This document shows positions 1 to 10,616 of a DNA stretch of 64,000 bases, in pieces. Source of the stretch: JAXMAR01 sp046350295 (lineage in GTDB: Bacteria > Planctomycetota > Planctomycetia > Gemmatales > Gemmataceae); assembly GCA_046350295.1 (NCBI GenBank), contig JAXMAR010000017.1:62001-126000 (forward strand), in the 5' to 3' direction. The position numbers and the translations under genes were made by a program. Numbering within the stretch: position 1 is the first letter of the stretch; the number at the start of each line of letters is the position of its first letter. A model generated the notes under the pieces. That model ran no database searches. It saw only the letters and a list, made by a program, of their open reading frames with translations, and was not told where the DNA came from.

Positions 1-2
1 TC

Positions 3-443
3 ACCGTGCTGCTCGCGGGGGGCGCCCTCTTCGTCGCCTGGTCGGTGCGCCGCAACGCCGCGCGGCGGTTGACGCCGGAGCGTCTCGAAGCGGCCCGGGC
101 GCTCTGGGACAGGAAAGGTCCGAAGGATTATCGTCTGACCTACACCATCCTCCGCGGCGGCGCCGGCGAAGCCGATGAGTACCAGGTGCGCGTCAAGAAC
201 GGGGAAGCGGTCGAGGCGACGATCAACGGCCGGGACGCCGAGAAGGGCGCGCTGGGCGCCTATGGCATGGACCGTCTCTTCGATTTCATCGAACGCTTCT
301 TCCGCGTCGACGCGGACCGCTCGAAAGAGAAGGCGCACTACGTCGCGGACTTCGACGACGAGGACGGACATCTGATCTGGTACTATCGCCACGTGCCGGG
401 AACACGCGAGTCGGTGACCATTGAAGTGCGGAGCCTGGAATGA
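3..443 (+). CDS. Hypothetical single-pass membrane protein (5' end may be outside window)
   Basis: The frame is open to the left edge of the window, so the true start may lie upstream; a GTG at 6 is the first start inside. It begins with a hydrophobic stretch (LLAGGALFVAWSV) followed by arginines, giving one N-terminal membrane anchor and a soluble domain of about 115 residues. That domain starts with RLTPERLEAARALWDRKGPKDY and alternates strands with acidic loops (DFDDEDGHLIWYYRHVPG). The tyrosine-rich opening (DYRLTYTI) resembles small secreted planctomycete proteins, but I do not recognise a family with confidence. It is followed by the ECF sigma gene after 93 bp, so they could be co-transcribed. 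Confidence 0.6.
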   Translation, partial: TVLLAGGALFVAWSVRRNAARRLTPERLEAARALWDRKGPKDYRLTYTILRGGAGEADEYQVRVKNGEAVEATINGRDAEKGALGAYGMDRLFDFIERFFRVDADRSKEKAHYVADFDDEDGHLIWYYRHVPGTRESVTIEVRSLE

Positions 444-536
444 GTCACGTCGTCGCCGGCGGCAAACACTCCAAATCCCGGCCGGCCGTGGTATAGTAGA
501 GGCGTACCCGCCTCACTCTCCCTTTGCCGGCCCACG

Positions 537-1128
537 ATGAACGACGTCACGAGCCAGGCGACGCAGATGCTGCTCCGGCAAGCGCGGGGCGGAGACGCCC
601 AGGCGCTCGACGCCCTCTTGCGGCACGCCGGCGACCGTCTCAGCGCCCTGGCCCATCGCATGCTCGGCGACTTCCCGCGCGTGCGGCGCTGGGCGGAGAC
701 GGGCGACGTCTTGCAGAACTCCCTGGTCCGCTTGATGAAAGCGCTGCGCGATGTGCAACCGGAGTCGCCGCGCGATTTCTTCGCCCTCGCCGCGGTGCAG
801 ATCCGCCGCGAGCTGATCGATCTGGTCCGGCATTTCCATGGCCCGAACGGGTCCGGCGCCAATCAGGAGAGCGTTTCACCGGAGCGGCGCGAGGCCATCG
901 AGCCGGCGGACGGGCGGTCCCAGCCGCTGTCGCTGATCCAGTGGGGCGAGATGCACGAGCAGATCGCCGCGCTGCCGGAGGAGGAGAGGGCGGTCGTCGA
1001 GCTCGTCTTCTACCAGGGACTCGGGCAGGCGGAGGCGGCCGAGATCCTGGATGTCTCCCTGCGCACCTTGCAGCGGCGCTGGCACGCGGCGCTCCTGAAG
1101 CTGCACCGGACCTGGCACGGAGGAGACG

Positions 1129-1145
<17 letters not shown>
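537..1145 (+). CDS. ECF-family RNA polymerase sigma factor
   Basis: 202 residues, the normal size of an ECF sigma factor. Region 2 spans roughly residues 8-95 (ARGGDAQALDALLRHAGDRL then GDVLQNSLVRLMKALRD), and region 4 roughly 135-195 (LPEEERAVVELVFYQGLGQA, then the helix-turn-helix EAAEILDVSLRTLQRRWHAA). The RRELIDLVRHFHGP stretch is typical of the planctomycete-rich ECF group that pairs with Ser/Thr kinases rather than anti-sigma proteins. The stop overlaps the start of the downstream kinase gene by 17 bp, a strong sign of translational coupling. I infer that the kinase controls this sigma factor by phosphorylation, as proposed for kinase-linked ECF groups; nothing in the sequence proves it. 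Confidence 0.9.
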
Positions 1146-2993
<1,848 letters not shown>

Positions 2994-3025
2994 CCGCACA
3001 GCCAACGCCCGCAGGAGACCTTACG

Positions 3026-4975
3026 ATGCCGACGCCGACGCCGCCGGCCACACCCACCGATTCGATCCCGCCGGCCAACCAGACGGCCCCCCTCCCCTCC
3101 TCCGCCGAGCCGGTGGACGGCGTTCCGTTCCTGTCCGGGCCGCAAGGGCCCGATGAGCTGGGCCGCCTCGGTCATTACATCGTCCGCAAAGAGCTGGGGC
3201 GCGGCGGCATGGGCGTGGTCTTCCTCGCCGAAGACTCGCGGTTGCTGCGTCCGGTCGCGCTCAAGGCGCTCCTGCCCGAGGCGATCAAGGACGCCAAGGC
3301 ACGCGACCGGTTTCTGCGCGAAGCCCGCGCGGCCGCCAGGATAAGGCATGACAATGTCGTCACCATCTTCCAGGTCGAGGATCACGGGAGTGTCCCCTTC
3401 CTCGCCATGGAGTTGCTCCGGGGAATGTCGCTGGAACAGCGTCTCCAGCAAGGCGGCATCCCATTGGCGGAGGCGCTGCGCATCGGCCGCGAAACGGCCC
3501 TCGGCTTGCAAGCGGCCCATCGCGAGGGCCTGATCCACCGCGACATCAAGCCCGCCAACCTCTGGCTCGAGGCGCCCAGCGGCCGCGTCAAGATCCTCGA
3601 TTTCGGTCTGGCCCGGCCCCAGGAGGAGCCGACGAAGTTGACGCGTCCCGGCACGGTCCTCGGCACGCCGAACTACATGTCCCCCGAGCAGGCGCGCGGC
3701 AAGGCGATCGACCAGCGGAGCGATCTCTTCAGCCTTGGCGTCGTCCTCTATGAAATGTGCGCGGGCGTGCAGCCGTTCGACGGCCCGTCGGTGATGGCGG
3801 TCCTAACGGCGCTTGCCGTCGAGACGCCGGCGCCCGTCCGTGCGCGGAACCCCCACGTTCCCGCGGCCGTCGAGAGCGTCATCCATCGTCTGCTCGAAAA
3901 AGACCCGGCGCGCCGCTATCAGAATTGCGCGGAGCTGCTTGCCGACCTCGACGCCGCGGCGCTGCCGGCGCGGGCCACGCCGGTCTCCACGCCGTCCTGG
4001 AGCATCGAGCCGAAACGAACGGAACAGATTTCCGGCGCCCACGTGTCGGCGCCACGTGGCGCCACCCAAGCGCTCGAGGGCCCATCGAAGCGTCGCTGGC
4101 TGCTCCCCCTGGCCGTCGCCGTCGCTCTGATGAGCGCCACGCTCCTGATCCTCTTCGTCGTTGTCCCGCGCTTGACCAAGGAGCCGATCAAGGAAGAAGG
4201 AGCCGGCGCCGACACGAAGAAGGAAAAGGACGCGGGCAAGCCGGGGCCGAAGGAAATCACCAACAGCATCGGCATGAGGCTCGTCCGTATCGAGCCGGGG
4301 CGGTTCTTCATGGGCTCGCCCGCGACCGAGCGTTTTCGCGGTGGCGCCGAGATTCTGCACGAGGTGGAGATCAGCAAGCCGTTTTACCTGGGGAAGTTCG
4401 AGGTGACGCAGGAGCAATACGAAGCCGTGACGGGGGAGAATCCGAGCGCCTACAGCGCCACGGGCGCCAAGCGCGACAAGATCGCCGGCAAGGATACGCG
4501 GCCATTCCCCGTGGAATCGGTGACGTGGGAGGAAGCGAAGGAGTTCTGCAAGAAGCTATCGCAAAAGGAGGGAAAGGAATACCGGCTGCCGACCGAGGCG
4601 GAATGGGAATACGCCTGCCGCGCCGGGACCCGGACGGCTTATTCGGTCGGCCACACCATCACGTCCGCGGAGGCGAACGTCGACTTCAAGTACGGCGGCC
4701 CGCTTCCCGTCGGCAGCTTCGCGCCCAACGCCTGGGGCATCCACGACATGCACGGCAACGTGCGCGAATGGTGCGAGGACTGGTTCGAGGAGTTCTATTA
4801 CAAGAAGAGCCCGCCGCGCGACCCAACCGGCCCGCTCGAAGGAACGACACGCGTGATGCGCGGCGCAAGCTGGTGCAATGGCCTCGACGGGTGCCGGTCT
4901 GCGTTTCGCTTTGATTACCCCCCGGGCAATCGGTCCGAGGATTTCAGCTTTCGCGTGGTGCTGCCGGCGCCCTGA
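3026..4975 (+). CDS. Ser/Thr protein kinase fused to a formylglycine-generating-enzyme/sulfatase-modifying-factor domain
   Basis: 649 residues in three parts. The kinase domain covers about residues 50-310: glycine loop GRGGMGVV near 58, VALK lysine near 80, catalytic HRDIKPAN near 171, DFG near 192 and SPEQ near 218. A single membrane helix lies near 356-380 (LLPLAVAVALMSATLLILFV), followed by a Lys/Glu-rich linker. The C-terminal FGE-sulfatase-like domain covers about 412-649, with the family landmarks NSIGMRLVRIEPGRFFMGS, RLPTEAEWEYACRAG, DMHGNVREWCEDW and RVMRGASW. The topology places the kinase inside and the FGE-like domain outside the cytoplasmic membrane. In such fusions the FGE domain is usually thought to be a sensor or binding domain rather than an enzyme, which I cannot confirm here. 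A Shine-Dalgarno-like AGGAG lies upstream of the ATG. It follows the broken kinase gene by 32 bp. Confidence 0.93.
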   Translation: MPTPTPPATPTDSIPPANQTAPLPSSAEPVDGVPFLSGPQGPDELGRLGHYIVRKELGRGGMGVVFLAEDSRLLRPVALKALLPEAIKDAKARDRFLREARAAARIRHDNVVTIFQVEDHGSVPFLAMELLRGMSLEQRLQQGGIPLAEALRIGRETALGLQAAHREGLIHRDIKPANLWLEAPSGRVKILDFGLARPQEEPTKLTRPGTVLGTPNYMSPEQARGKAIDQRSDLFSLGVVLYEMCAGVQPFDGPSVMAVLTALAVETPAPVRARNPHVPAAVESVIHRLLEKDPARRYQNCAELLADLDAAALPARATPVSTPSWSIEPKRTEQISGAHVSAPRGATQALEGPSKRRWLLPLAVAVALMSATLLILFVVVPRLTKEPIKEEGAGADTKKEKDAGKPGPKEITNSIGMRLVRIEPGRFFMGSPATERFRGGAEILHEVEISKPFYLGKFEVTQEQYEAVTGENPSAYSATGAKRDKIAGKDTRPFPVESVTWEEAKEFCKKLSQKEGKEYRLPTEAEWEYACRAGTRTAYSVGHTITSAEANVDFKYGGPLPVGSFAPNAWGIHDMHGNVREWCEDWFEEFYYKKSPPRDPTGPLEGTTRVMRGASWCNGLDGCRSAFRFDYPPGNRSEDFSFRVVLPAP

Positions 4976-4998
4976 ATCCCAAGGATGAAAGCACCCTC

Positions 4999-6066
4999 AT
5001 GGCCTCTGCCGGCGCCGATCGCTATCTCGCGCTCATCCGCGGCGACCGCCGGGGACCGCTCGCCGCGCTGGCGCGTTTCGGTCTGCGGCTGCTCAGCGTT
5101 CCCTATGGCGCCGCCGTCCGTCTCCGCAACTGGGCGTTTTCGCGCGGCTGGAAGCGGTCCTTCGCCGCTCCCGTCCCCGTCATCAGCATCGGCAACCTCA
5201 CCGTGGGCGGCACCGGAAAGACACCGTGCGTCGAATATGTCGCGCGCTTGTTCCGGCAGCGTGACGTGCAGGTCGCCATCCTCAGCCGCGGCTATGGCGC
5301 AAAGGACGGTCCCAACGACGAGGCGCTGGTCCTCGAGCAGAACTTGCCCGACGTGCCGCACTTACAAGGGAGGGATCGCGTCGAGCTGGCCCGGATCGCC
5401 GTCGAGGAGTTGGAGAGCGAGCTGCTCATCCTGGACGACGGTTTTCAGCATCGCCGGCTCAAGCGCGATCTCGACATCGTCCTCGTCGACGCGACCAATC
5501 CCTGGGGCCACGGCGCCCTGCTGCCGCGCGGCCTGTTGCGCGAGCCGGTGTCGTCGCTGCGGCGGGCCCATTTCGTCCTGATGACGCGCTGCGACCTCGT
5601 CGACGAAGCGGCGCGACAGGCCATCGAAGCGCGGATCCGACGCGTGGCGGCCGGCGTCCCGATCGCACAGAGCCGCCATCGCCCCGCGGTCTGGATCAAC
5701 AGCGCCGGCGGGACACTGCCGCTTGGCGACACTGGCCCGCGCCCCGTGGCGGCGTTCTGCGGCCTCGGCAACCCCGACGGCTTCAAGAAAACGCTCGCCA
5801 GCCTTGGCCATGAGCCGATCGCCTGGCGCGTCTACCCCGATCATCACGCCTACACAGGCGCCGACATCGATGAGCTGCGCGCCTGGGCACGGGCGTTGCC
5901 GGCCGAAGCCCTCCTGGCGACAACGCAAAAGGACCTGGTGAAGATCGGCCTGGAGCGGCTCGGCGAGCGCGAGCTATGGGCGCTGCGGATCGAACTGGAG
6001 CTGACGAGCGCCGAGGACCGCTTGCGGGACACCCTGGCGAGCGCGCTCAAGGCGCCGACCGATTGA
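4999..6066 (+). CDS. lpxK: Tetraacyldisaccharide 4'-kinase
   Basis: 355 residues, the usual LpxK length. LpxK phosphorylates the 4' position of the lipid A disaccharide at the cytoplasmic membrane, the last kinase step before Kdo addition. The Walker A-like GNLTVGGTGKTP lies near residues 65-76, followed by the family signatures ILSRGYG, LILDDGFQHRRLKRDLDIVL, ATNPWGHGALLPRG and LREP. The C-terminal half has the typical AFCGLGNPDGFKKTL and DHHAYTGADI segments. The start is the ATG at 4999, 23 bp after the kinase-FGE stop. An upstream ATG at 4985 is in another frame. Its presence indicates an outer membrane with lipid A. Confidence 0.95.
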   Translation: MASAGADRYLALIRGDRRGPLAALARFGLRLLSVPYGAAVRLRNWAFSRGWKRSFAAPVPVISIGNLTVGGTGKTPCVEYVARLFRQRDVQVAILSRGYGAKDGPNDEALVLEQNLPDVPHLQGRDRVELARIAVEELESELLILDDGFQHRRLKRDLDIVLVDATNPWGHGALLPRGLLREPVSSLRRAHFVLMTRCDLVDEAARQAIEARIRRVAAGVPIAQSRHRPAVWINSAGGTLPLGDTGPRPVAAFCGLGNPDGFKKTLASLGHEPIAWRVYPDHHAYTGADIDELRAWARALPAEALLATTQKDLVKIGLERLGERELWALRIELELTSAEDRLRDTLASALKAPTD

Positions 6067-6254
6067 AGTCTGCGAGTCCTTCGTCCTCACCTGCGCGAGC
6101 GACGATTTTTCCGTCCCTGCCGCCTGTGCCGCGCCGCACGCGAAGAACGTGGGCGCCGGCGGGTCTATCCGTCTTTGCGCCGCGCCGGGGACGCCTTAAC
6201 CTGTCTGTTTGACCGCGCGAACCGCGCCGCGTCGGCACGTTCGAGGACTCCGCC

Positions 6255-7610
6255 ATGCGTATCCGCCTCCTGCTTCTACCCGTTCTTCTCCTCGTTCCGG
6301 CCGGCGCCTTTGTTCAGTCCGAGGAGGCGAAGAAACCCGTTCCGGCCGCCACTCTCTACATGGATGCCTCCGGCCGGTTGATCAGCCAGCTCGTCTCCCA
6401 GCCCGTCGACGATCAGGAGCCCTATGCCGATGTCATCGAAGGGACGCCGGTCTACGGCCGGCGGCGGACGCTCGGCTCGGTGCGGGCGGAGCTGGTTCCG
6501 GATGCGCATTCGGGCGCGGTCGACATCGTCGTCGACGGAACCGCCTACTCGAACGAGGTCGGCGTACGCCGGCAACGCCGTCTTCGACCACCACCGCACG
6601 TTCGAGGCGCGGCGGCGCTCGTTCGACGCCAAGGCCATCACCAGCGCGAGCGTCCCTTCGCGCACGCTTGTATCACGTTGCTCGGTGTCATCGATTTGTT
6701 CGGCGATTCGGATACGGCGCCCGCCATCCTCACCCGCCTCGGCTTCCGTGCCGATCGCCAGCATCTCGAGACCATCGTCGCCGGCAAGGCGATGGCGGAA
6801 GCGAGCGCGAAGCTGGAAAGCCGGATCAATCCGTTGCTGGAGAAAGCGAGCAAGGAGATCGGCCGCGGCATCGCGTTCGTGAAGGACCTGGGGGTCGAGT
6901 TGCCGCCGCCAGGCTTCGTGACGACGAACCGGTGGCTCGGCTTTCGCCTGGCCGTTGGCGCGTCGGACGCGTCGGCCCTGCCGGCGCTGCCGGAGAACGC
7001 CGATCTCGCGGCGCGGCTGCACGAGAATGCCGTCAACGCCGCGGCCCAAACCGCCCTCGGTGGGAACACGTTCCGATTCAGCGAGGTCCTGAGGACCGTC
7101 AATCAGCTGACCGAACCGCTGCTGCGCGACCCGCGCGATGAGGCGGAGCGGCTCAAGGGAGTCAAGGGCATCGAGACCCTGCTGAAGATGGTGAAGGGCG
7201 CGGCGCCCGAGCTCACGCTCGCCATGGACGATCCGGTGACGCTCCGCTTCACGGACGCCGGCTTTCGTGTCGAGGCGCACCTCGCCTCGGTGAAGGGCGC
7301 CGGCAAGGTGGTCCCGAATCTCCGCATCCGCGCGGCCTATCGCATCGAGAACAGCCCCGCGGGGGTGCGCGGTGTACGCACCGGCCCGGTGTCTCTCCTC
7401 ATCGACAAGAAAGCCGAGCCGGCGCCGGAGCCCGTTCGGGACGTCCTCATGGCGATCGCCAACGAGGTCTTCCTCGAGCGCGTGGCCCTGGCCGACATCG
7501 CCTTCCCGCGGGAACTCGGCGTCACGGCGCCGCTCAGCGCGCTGCGGGCCGAGACGACGGAGCGCTGGATCCTGCTGTCCTGGCGCCTGGGCCCGAAGAA
7601 GAAATCATAG
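6255..7610 (+). CDS. Exported protein of unknown function, with an apparent internal double frameshift
   Basis: 451 residues starting with a signal peptide (MRIRLLLLPVLLLVPAGAFV). I do not recognise a family. The rest is a mixed alpha/beta protein with a helical middle (AMAEASAKLESRINPLLEKA) and a beta-rich C-terminus. The stretch from about 6560 to 6660 reads in this frame as an Arg/Pro/His-rich run (RRQRRLRPPPHVRG) that looks like out-of-frame high-GC DNA. In the +1 frame the same bases give the plausible NAVFDHHRTFEARRRSFDAK, after which RPFAHACITLLGVID resumes in the original frame. The most likely reading is one indel near 6560 and a compensating one near 6650. The annotated protein would then be wrong over about 30 residues but correct elsewhere. 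Confidence 0.65.
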   Translation: MRIRLLLLPVLLLVPAGAFVQSEEAKKPVPAATLYMDASGRLISQLVSQPVDDQEPYADVIEGTPVYGRRRTLGSVRAELVPDAHSGAVDIVVDGTAYSNEVGVRRQRRLRPPPHVRGAAALVRRQGHHQRERPFAHACITLLGVIDLFGDSDTAPAILTRLGFRADRQHLETIVAGKAMAEASAKLESRINPLLEKASKEIGRGIAFVKDLGVELPPPGFVTTNRWLGFRLAVGASDASALPALPENADLAARLHENAVNAAAQTALGGNTFRFSEVLRTVNQLTEPLLRDPRDEAERLKGVKGIETLLKMVKGAAPELTLAMDDPVTLRFTDAGFRVEAHLASVKGAGKVVPNLRIRAAYRIENSPAGVRGVRTGPVSLLIDKKAEPAPEPVRDVLMAIANEVFLERVALADIAFPRELGVTAPLSALRAETTERWILLSWRLGPKKKS

Positions 7611-7683
7611 AGTCCATCCGGGCGGCATTGCTCGCCTATCCGATTGGAATTGTTGGGCGGCCATCGCCTGCGATAATATCGTC

Positions 7684-9594
7684 ATGTCTTCGTTCCTCGT
7701 CCTCGGCACGGACACCGACGTCGGCAAAACGGCGTTCAGCGCCCTCTGGCTCGCCGCCTTCGCCGAACACTACGCCTATTGGAAGCCGATCGAGACGGGA
7801 CCTTCCGACAGCGGCCGCATTCGCGCCCTGGTCCCCGCGGCGCAGGTCTTTCCCGCGCTGTGCTCCCTCGCGGAACCGGTGGCGCCCCCCCTGGCCGCGC
7901 GGCGGGCGGGCGTGTCCCTGCCGCGGATCGAGGAAATCGCCGCCCGGCTACCCCGGCCCGCCGAGCACCGGCATTTGCTTGTCGAGACCTTCGGCGGCCC
8001 CTGGTCGCCGCTCGATGAAAGCACGCTGCAACTCGAGCTGATCCGCCGCCTCGAGATGCCGCGCGTGCTCGTTTCGTCAACCCGTCTTGGCGCTGTCGGC
8101 CGAACGCTGCAATGCCTCAAGGCGCTCGAAGCCGCGGGAGCGCCGGCGCGGGCGGTAGCGCTGTTCGGGCCTGACGACGATTACGCACGAACCGAGATCG
8201 CACGACATGCTGATGCTGCGGTAGTTGCTTTGCAGCCGCCGCGCGAGTGGACGAGCGAAGGCGTTGCGACGGCGGCGCGAGAACAGATTGATGAATTGCG
8301 GCGCCTGTTTGCGCTTCTCGAGCAAACCGCCGCGGCGCCGCCGGCCGGCGCTCTGCTGCCACGCGATCGCGCCGCCGTCTGGCATCCGTACACGCCGCTG
8401 GCCAAGCCGCCGTCCCTGGTCTGCGCCGGCGCCGACCGTGAGTTCTTGATCCTGGACGATGGCCGCCGTTTGATCGACGCCATCTCCTCCTGGTGGACGA
8501 TCCAGAATGGACACCGCGATCCCGCGCTGATGCGCGCCCTGCGCGACGCGACCCGGCACGTCGACCACGTCCTGTTCGCCGGCGTCACCCATCCCTGGGG
8601 CGTCGAGCTGGCCGAGATCCTGCTGCGCTCCTGCGGCTTCAGCGGCGGCCGGGTCTTCTATTCCGACAACGGCAGCACCGCCGTCGAGGTCGCCCTGAAG
8701 ATGGCGTATCAATACTGGCGGCTTACGGGCCGGCCGGAGCGCGTCCGGTTCGTCGGCTTCGAGCACGGCTACCATGGGGACACGTTCGGCGCGATGGCGG
8801 TGAGCCGCGACCCGGTCTTCTTCGGGCACTTCGAGCCCCTCTTGTTCTCGGCCGATATCCTGCCGCTGGATCCCGGCGCGCTCGAGGCGCACCTGCGGCG
8901 CCATGCCCATGAGACGGCGGCCGTGATCCTCGAGCCGCTGGTGCAAGGCGCGGGCGGCATGCGGATGCACGCGCCGCAGACGCTGACGGACCTCTGTGCG
9001 GTGGCGCGAAGACACAATGTCCTTTTCATCGCGGACGAGGTGTTGACGGGGGGCGGGCGGACGGGAAGCGTCTGGGCCTTTCAACAAGCGGGCATCGAGC
9101 CGGACCTCATCTGCGCGGCGAAGACGCTGGCGGGGGGCATCATGCCATTGGCGGCAACCCTCGTGCACCCGCGCGTGGTCGAGCCGTTCAAGGACGCGCC
9201 GCCGCGCGACACCTTCTTCCACGGGCACTCGTTCACGGGACATCCGCTCGCGTGCGCCGTGGCGCTGGCGAACTGGCGGCAGGCGTCGAGTTGGACCGCG
9301 TCGGCCCTGCGCATCGAGGCGTTCTGGCGTGGGGCGCTGGCCCGGTTCGTGGGCGGCGCCGGCACGCGCGCTGTGCGGATTCGCGGCGCCATCGCCGCGC
9401 TGGAACTGAATTCACCGGGAGGTTACCTGAGCGAGATGAAGCAAAGGATTACTGACATTGCGGAACGGAAGGGAGTCTTCCTGCGGCCGCTTGGTTCCGT
9501 CGTTTACGCGCTGCCGCCCTATTGCATCTCGGAAGAGTCGCTGCAGGGCATTGTTGACGCTTTCGACGCGATTGTCGGGGACATGAGCCATTGA
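7684..9594 (+). CDS. bioDA: Bifunctional dethiobiotin synthetase / DAPA aminotransferase (BioD-BioA fusion)
   Basis: 636 residues joining two successive biotin-pathway enzymes in one chain. Residues 1 to about 215 are BioD-like: P-loop GTDTDVGKTAFS at 8-19, YWKPIETG lysine, and VETFGGPWSPL in place of the usual VEGAGG loop. Residues about 230-636 are BioA-like, a class III PLP aminotransferase: WHPYTPLAKPP, SSWWTIQNGHRDP, FYSDNGSTAVEVALKMAYQY, GYHGDTFGAM, IADEVLTGGGRTG, and the PLP lysine in AAKTLAGG near residue 480. BioA makes 7,8-diaminopelargonate, which BioD carboxylates and closes, so the fusion could channel the intermediate. The chosen start is the ATG at 7684, just before the P-loop. 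The frame is open further upstream but would overlap the preceding gene. Separate bacterial BioA and BioD have about 430 and 225 residues, matching the two halves. Confidence 0.93.
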   Translation: MSSFLVLGTDTDVGKTAFSALWLAAFAEHYAYWKPIETGPSDSGRIRALVPAAQVFPALCSLAEPVAPPLAARRAGVSLPRIEEIAARLPRPAEHRHLLVETFGGPWSPLDESTLQLELIRRLEMPRVLVSSTRLGAVGRTLQCLKALEAAGAPARAVALFGPDDDYARTEIARHADAAVVALQPPREWTSEGVATAAREQIDELRRLFALLEQTAAAPPAGALLPRDRAAVWHPYTPLAKPPSLVCAGADREFLILDDGRRLIDAISSWWTIQNGHRDPALMRALRDATRHVDHVLFAGVTHPWGVELAEILLRSCGFSGGRVFYSDNGSTAVEVALKMAYQYWRLTGRPERVRFVGFEHGYHGDTFGAMAVSRDPVFFGHFEPLLFSADILPLDPGALEAHLRRHAHETAAVILEPLVQGAGGMRMHAPQTLTDLCAVARRHNVLFIADEVLTGGGRTGSVWAFQQAGIEPDLICAAKTLAGGIMPLAATLVHPRVVEPFKDAPPRDTFFHGHSFTGHPLACAVALANWRQASSWTASALRIEAFWRGALARFVGGAGTRAVRIRGAIAALELNSPGGYLSEMKQRITDIAERKGVFLRPLGSVVYALPPYCISEESLQGIVDAFDAIVGDMSH

Positions 9595-9661
9595 CTTGCC
9601 CTCCGGGGGCTTACGCCGACCGGCTCGCCTTGGCCCGGTTCGCCTGTGGCATTGACGCCAT

Positions 9662-9970
9662 TCACATCACGCGGTCTTGCGCCCAGGGATAGCGCCGGCC
9701 GGTGTCGAATTCCTTGTACGCCGCGGCGACCGGCTCGTGGATGGTCGTCGGATCGAAGGCGGTATTCACCGCGTTGAGCAAGGGGATGATGTCCGCGTCG
9801 CGATAGCCGACGCCGCGGACTTCGAACACGTCGCGGTTGATATCGATGACATGGAGCCAGTCCGGGCCGACACGAGCATGGCGCAGCGAGCGCAGCTCCG
9901 CCCGCGTTCGCTTCAGAAACTGAAGCGCCGCGTCGACGTTCTCATAAACATGGCTCGCCAGGACGCTCAT
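9662..9970 (-). CDS. Small conserved hypothetical protein
   Basis: 102 residues with no signal peptide or membrane segment. It opens with a helical stretch (SHVYENVDAALQFLKRTRAE) and continues RHARVGPDWLHVIDINRDVFEVRGVGYRD, a balanced composition typical of a real soluble protein. I do not recognise a function. It converges with the bioDA gene, with 67 bp between the stops. Codon use matches its neighbours. Confidence 0.6.
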   Translation of the reverse strand: MSVLASHVYENVDAALQFLKRTRAELRSLRHARVGPDWLHVIDINRDVFEVRGVGYRDADIIPLLNAVNTAFDPTTIHEPVAAAYKEFDTGRRYPWAQDRVM

Positions 9971-10210
9971 GCAGTCGATTATATCGCGGACGCGGGCGAT
10001 AAGTGTGGGCGCCGATAAGCCAAAATCCTATGCGCCTGCGTGATTCCGCTAGAAGCCGGAAACCCGTTTACGTTCAAAAACCTAGCCTTTTTCCGCGAAT
10101 CCCGAAAAGCAGACCGATTAGTTTTTTTTTAGTGGTATCACGGCGGAGAATGTGGCAAAAGACTAGCTCGGAAGCCGCTACCATCCCGCCTCGTTCTCGA
10201 CGGACCTTTC
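9971..10210. other. Intergenic region with no gene seen
   Basis: About 240 bp between two divergent genes (the small protein on the minus strand and the LuxR-type gene on the plus strand), so it should hold both promoters. It is more AT-rich than its surroundings and carries a run of nine T around 10123. I cannot assign a convincing -35/-10 pair. Confidence 0.4.
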
Positions 10211-10486
10211 ATGACCTCGCTCCACTCGCTCTTTCAACTCGACCGAAACGCCACAACCGAACAATGGTCCCGGCTCACGCCCCGCGAGCGCGAGGTTGCC
10301 GAGTTGCTGGCCCACGGCCTGCCTAACCGGTTGGTCGCGGAGCGTCTTGGCATCAGCCCCAAGACCCTTGACATCCACCGGGACAACGTGAAGAAAAAGC
10401 TCGAGGCCAAGACCCTCGCCGGCATCGCCAAAGCCTTCTTTTTCTTGCGGCTCGCGGACCTGCTCGACCGCCCGGAACCTGCGTAG
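10211..10486 (+). CDS. Stand-alone LuxR/FixJ-type helix-turn-helix regulator
   Basis: 91 residues, consisting almost entirely of a LuxR-type DNA-binding domain: LTPREREVAELLAHGLPNRL, then VAERLGISPKTLDIHRDNVKKKL, matching the conserved T.RE.EV...G..N..IA..L.IS..TV..H..N...KL pattern. There is no receiver or ligand-binding domain, so it is either a single-domain regulator or the output half of a lost two-component regulator. The gap to the downstream protease gene is 130 bp, so independent transcription is possible. Confidence 0.85.
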   Translation: MTSLHSLFQLDRNATTEQWSRLTPREREVAELLAHGLPNRLVAERLGISPKTLDIHRDNVKKKLEAKTLAGIAKAFFFLRLADLLDRPEPA

Positions 10487-10616
10487 CTGGTTGCAAAGCG
10501 CCTTTCCATTCTTCTCCCGCCGCATGCCGCGCTCGGATTCCTGAGCCCGCGGCCTGCCCTTTGCTCTCTAACGGTGAGACAGCGCTGTCTCCAAGCGGCA
10601 GCGGGGAGGATCTTCC

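Noticed and set aside
7372..7683. Extended N-terminus of the BioD-BioA protein
   Set aside because: It would overlap the previous gene in another frame and encodes Arg/Ser-rich residues typical of non-coding high-GC DNA. The P-loop starts right after the ATG at 7684.
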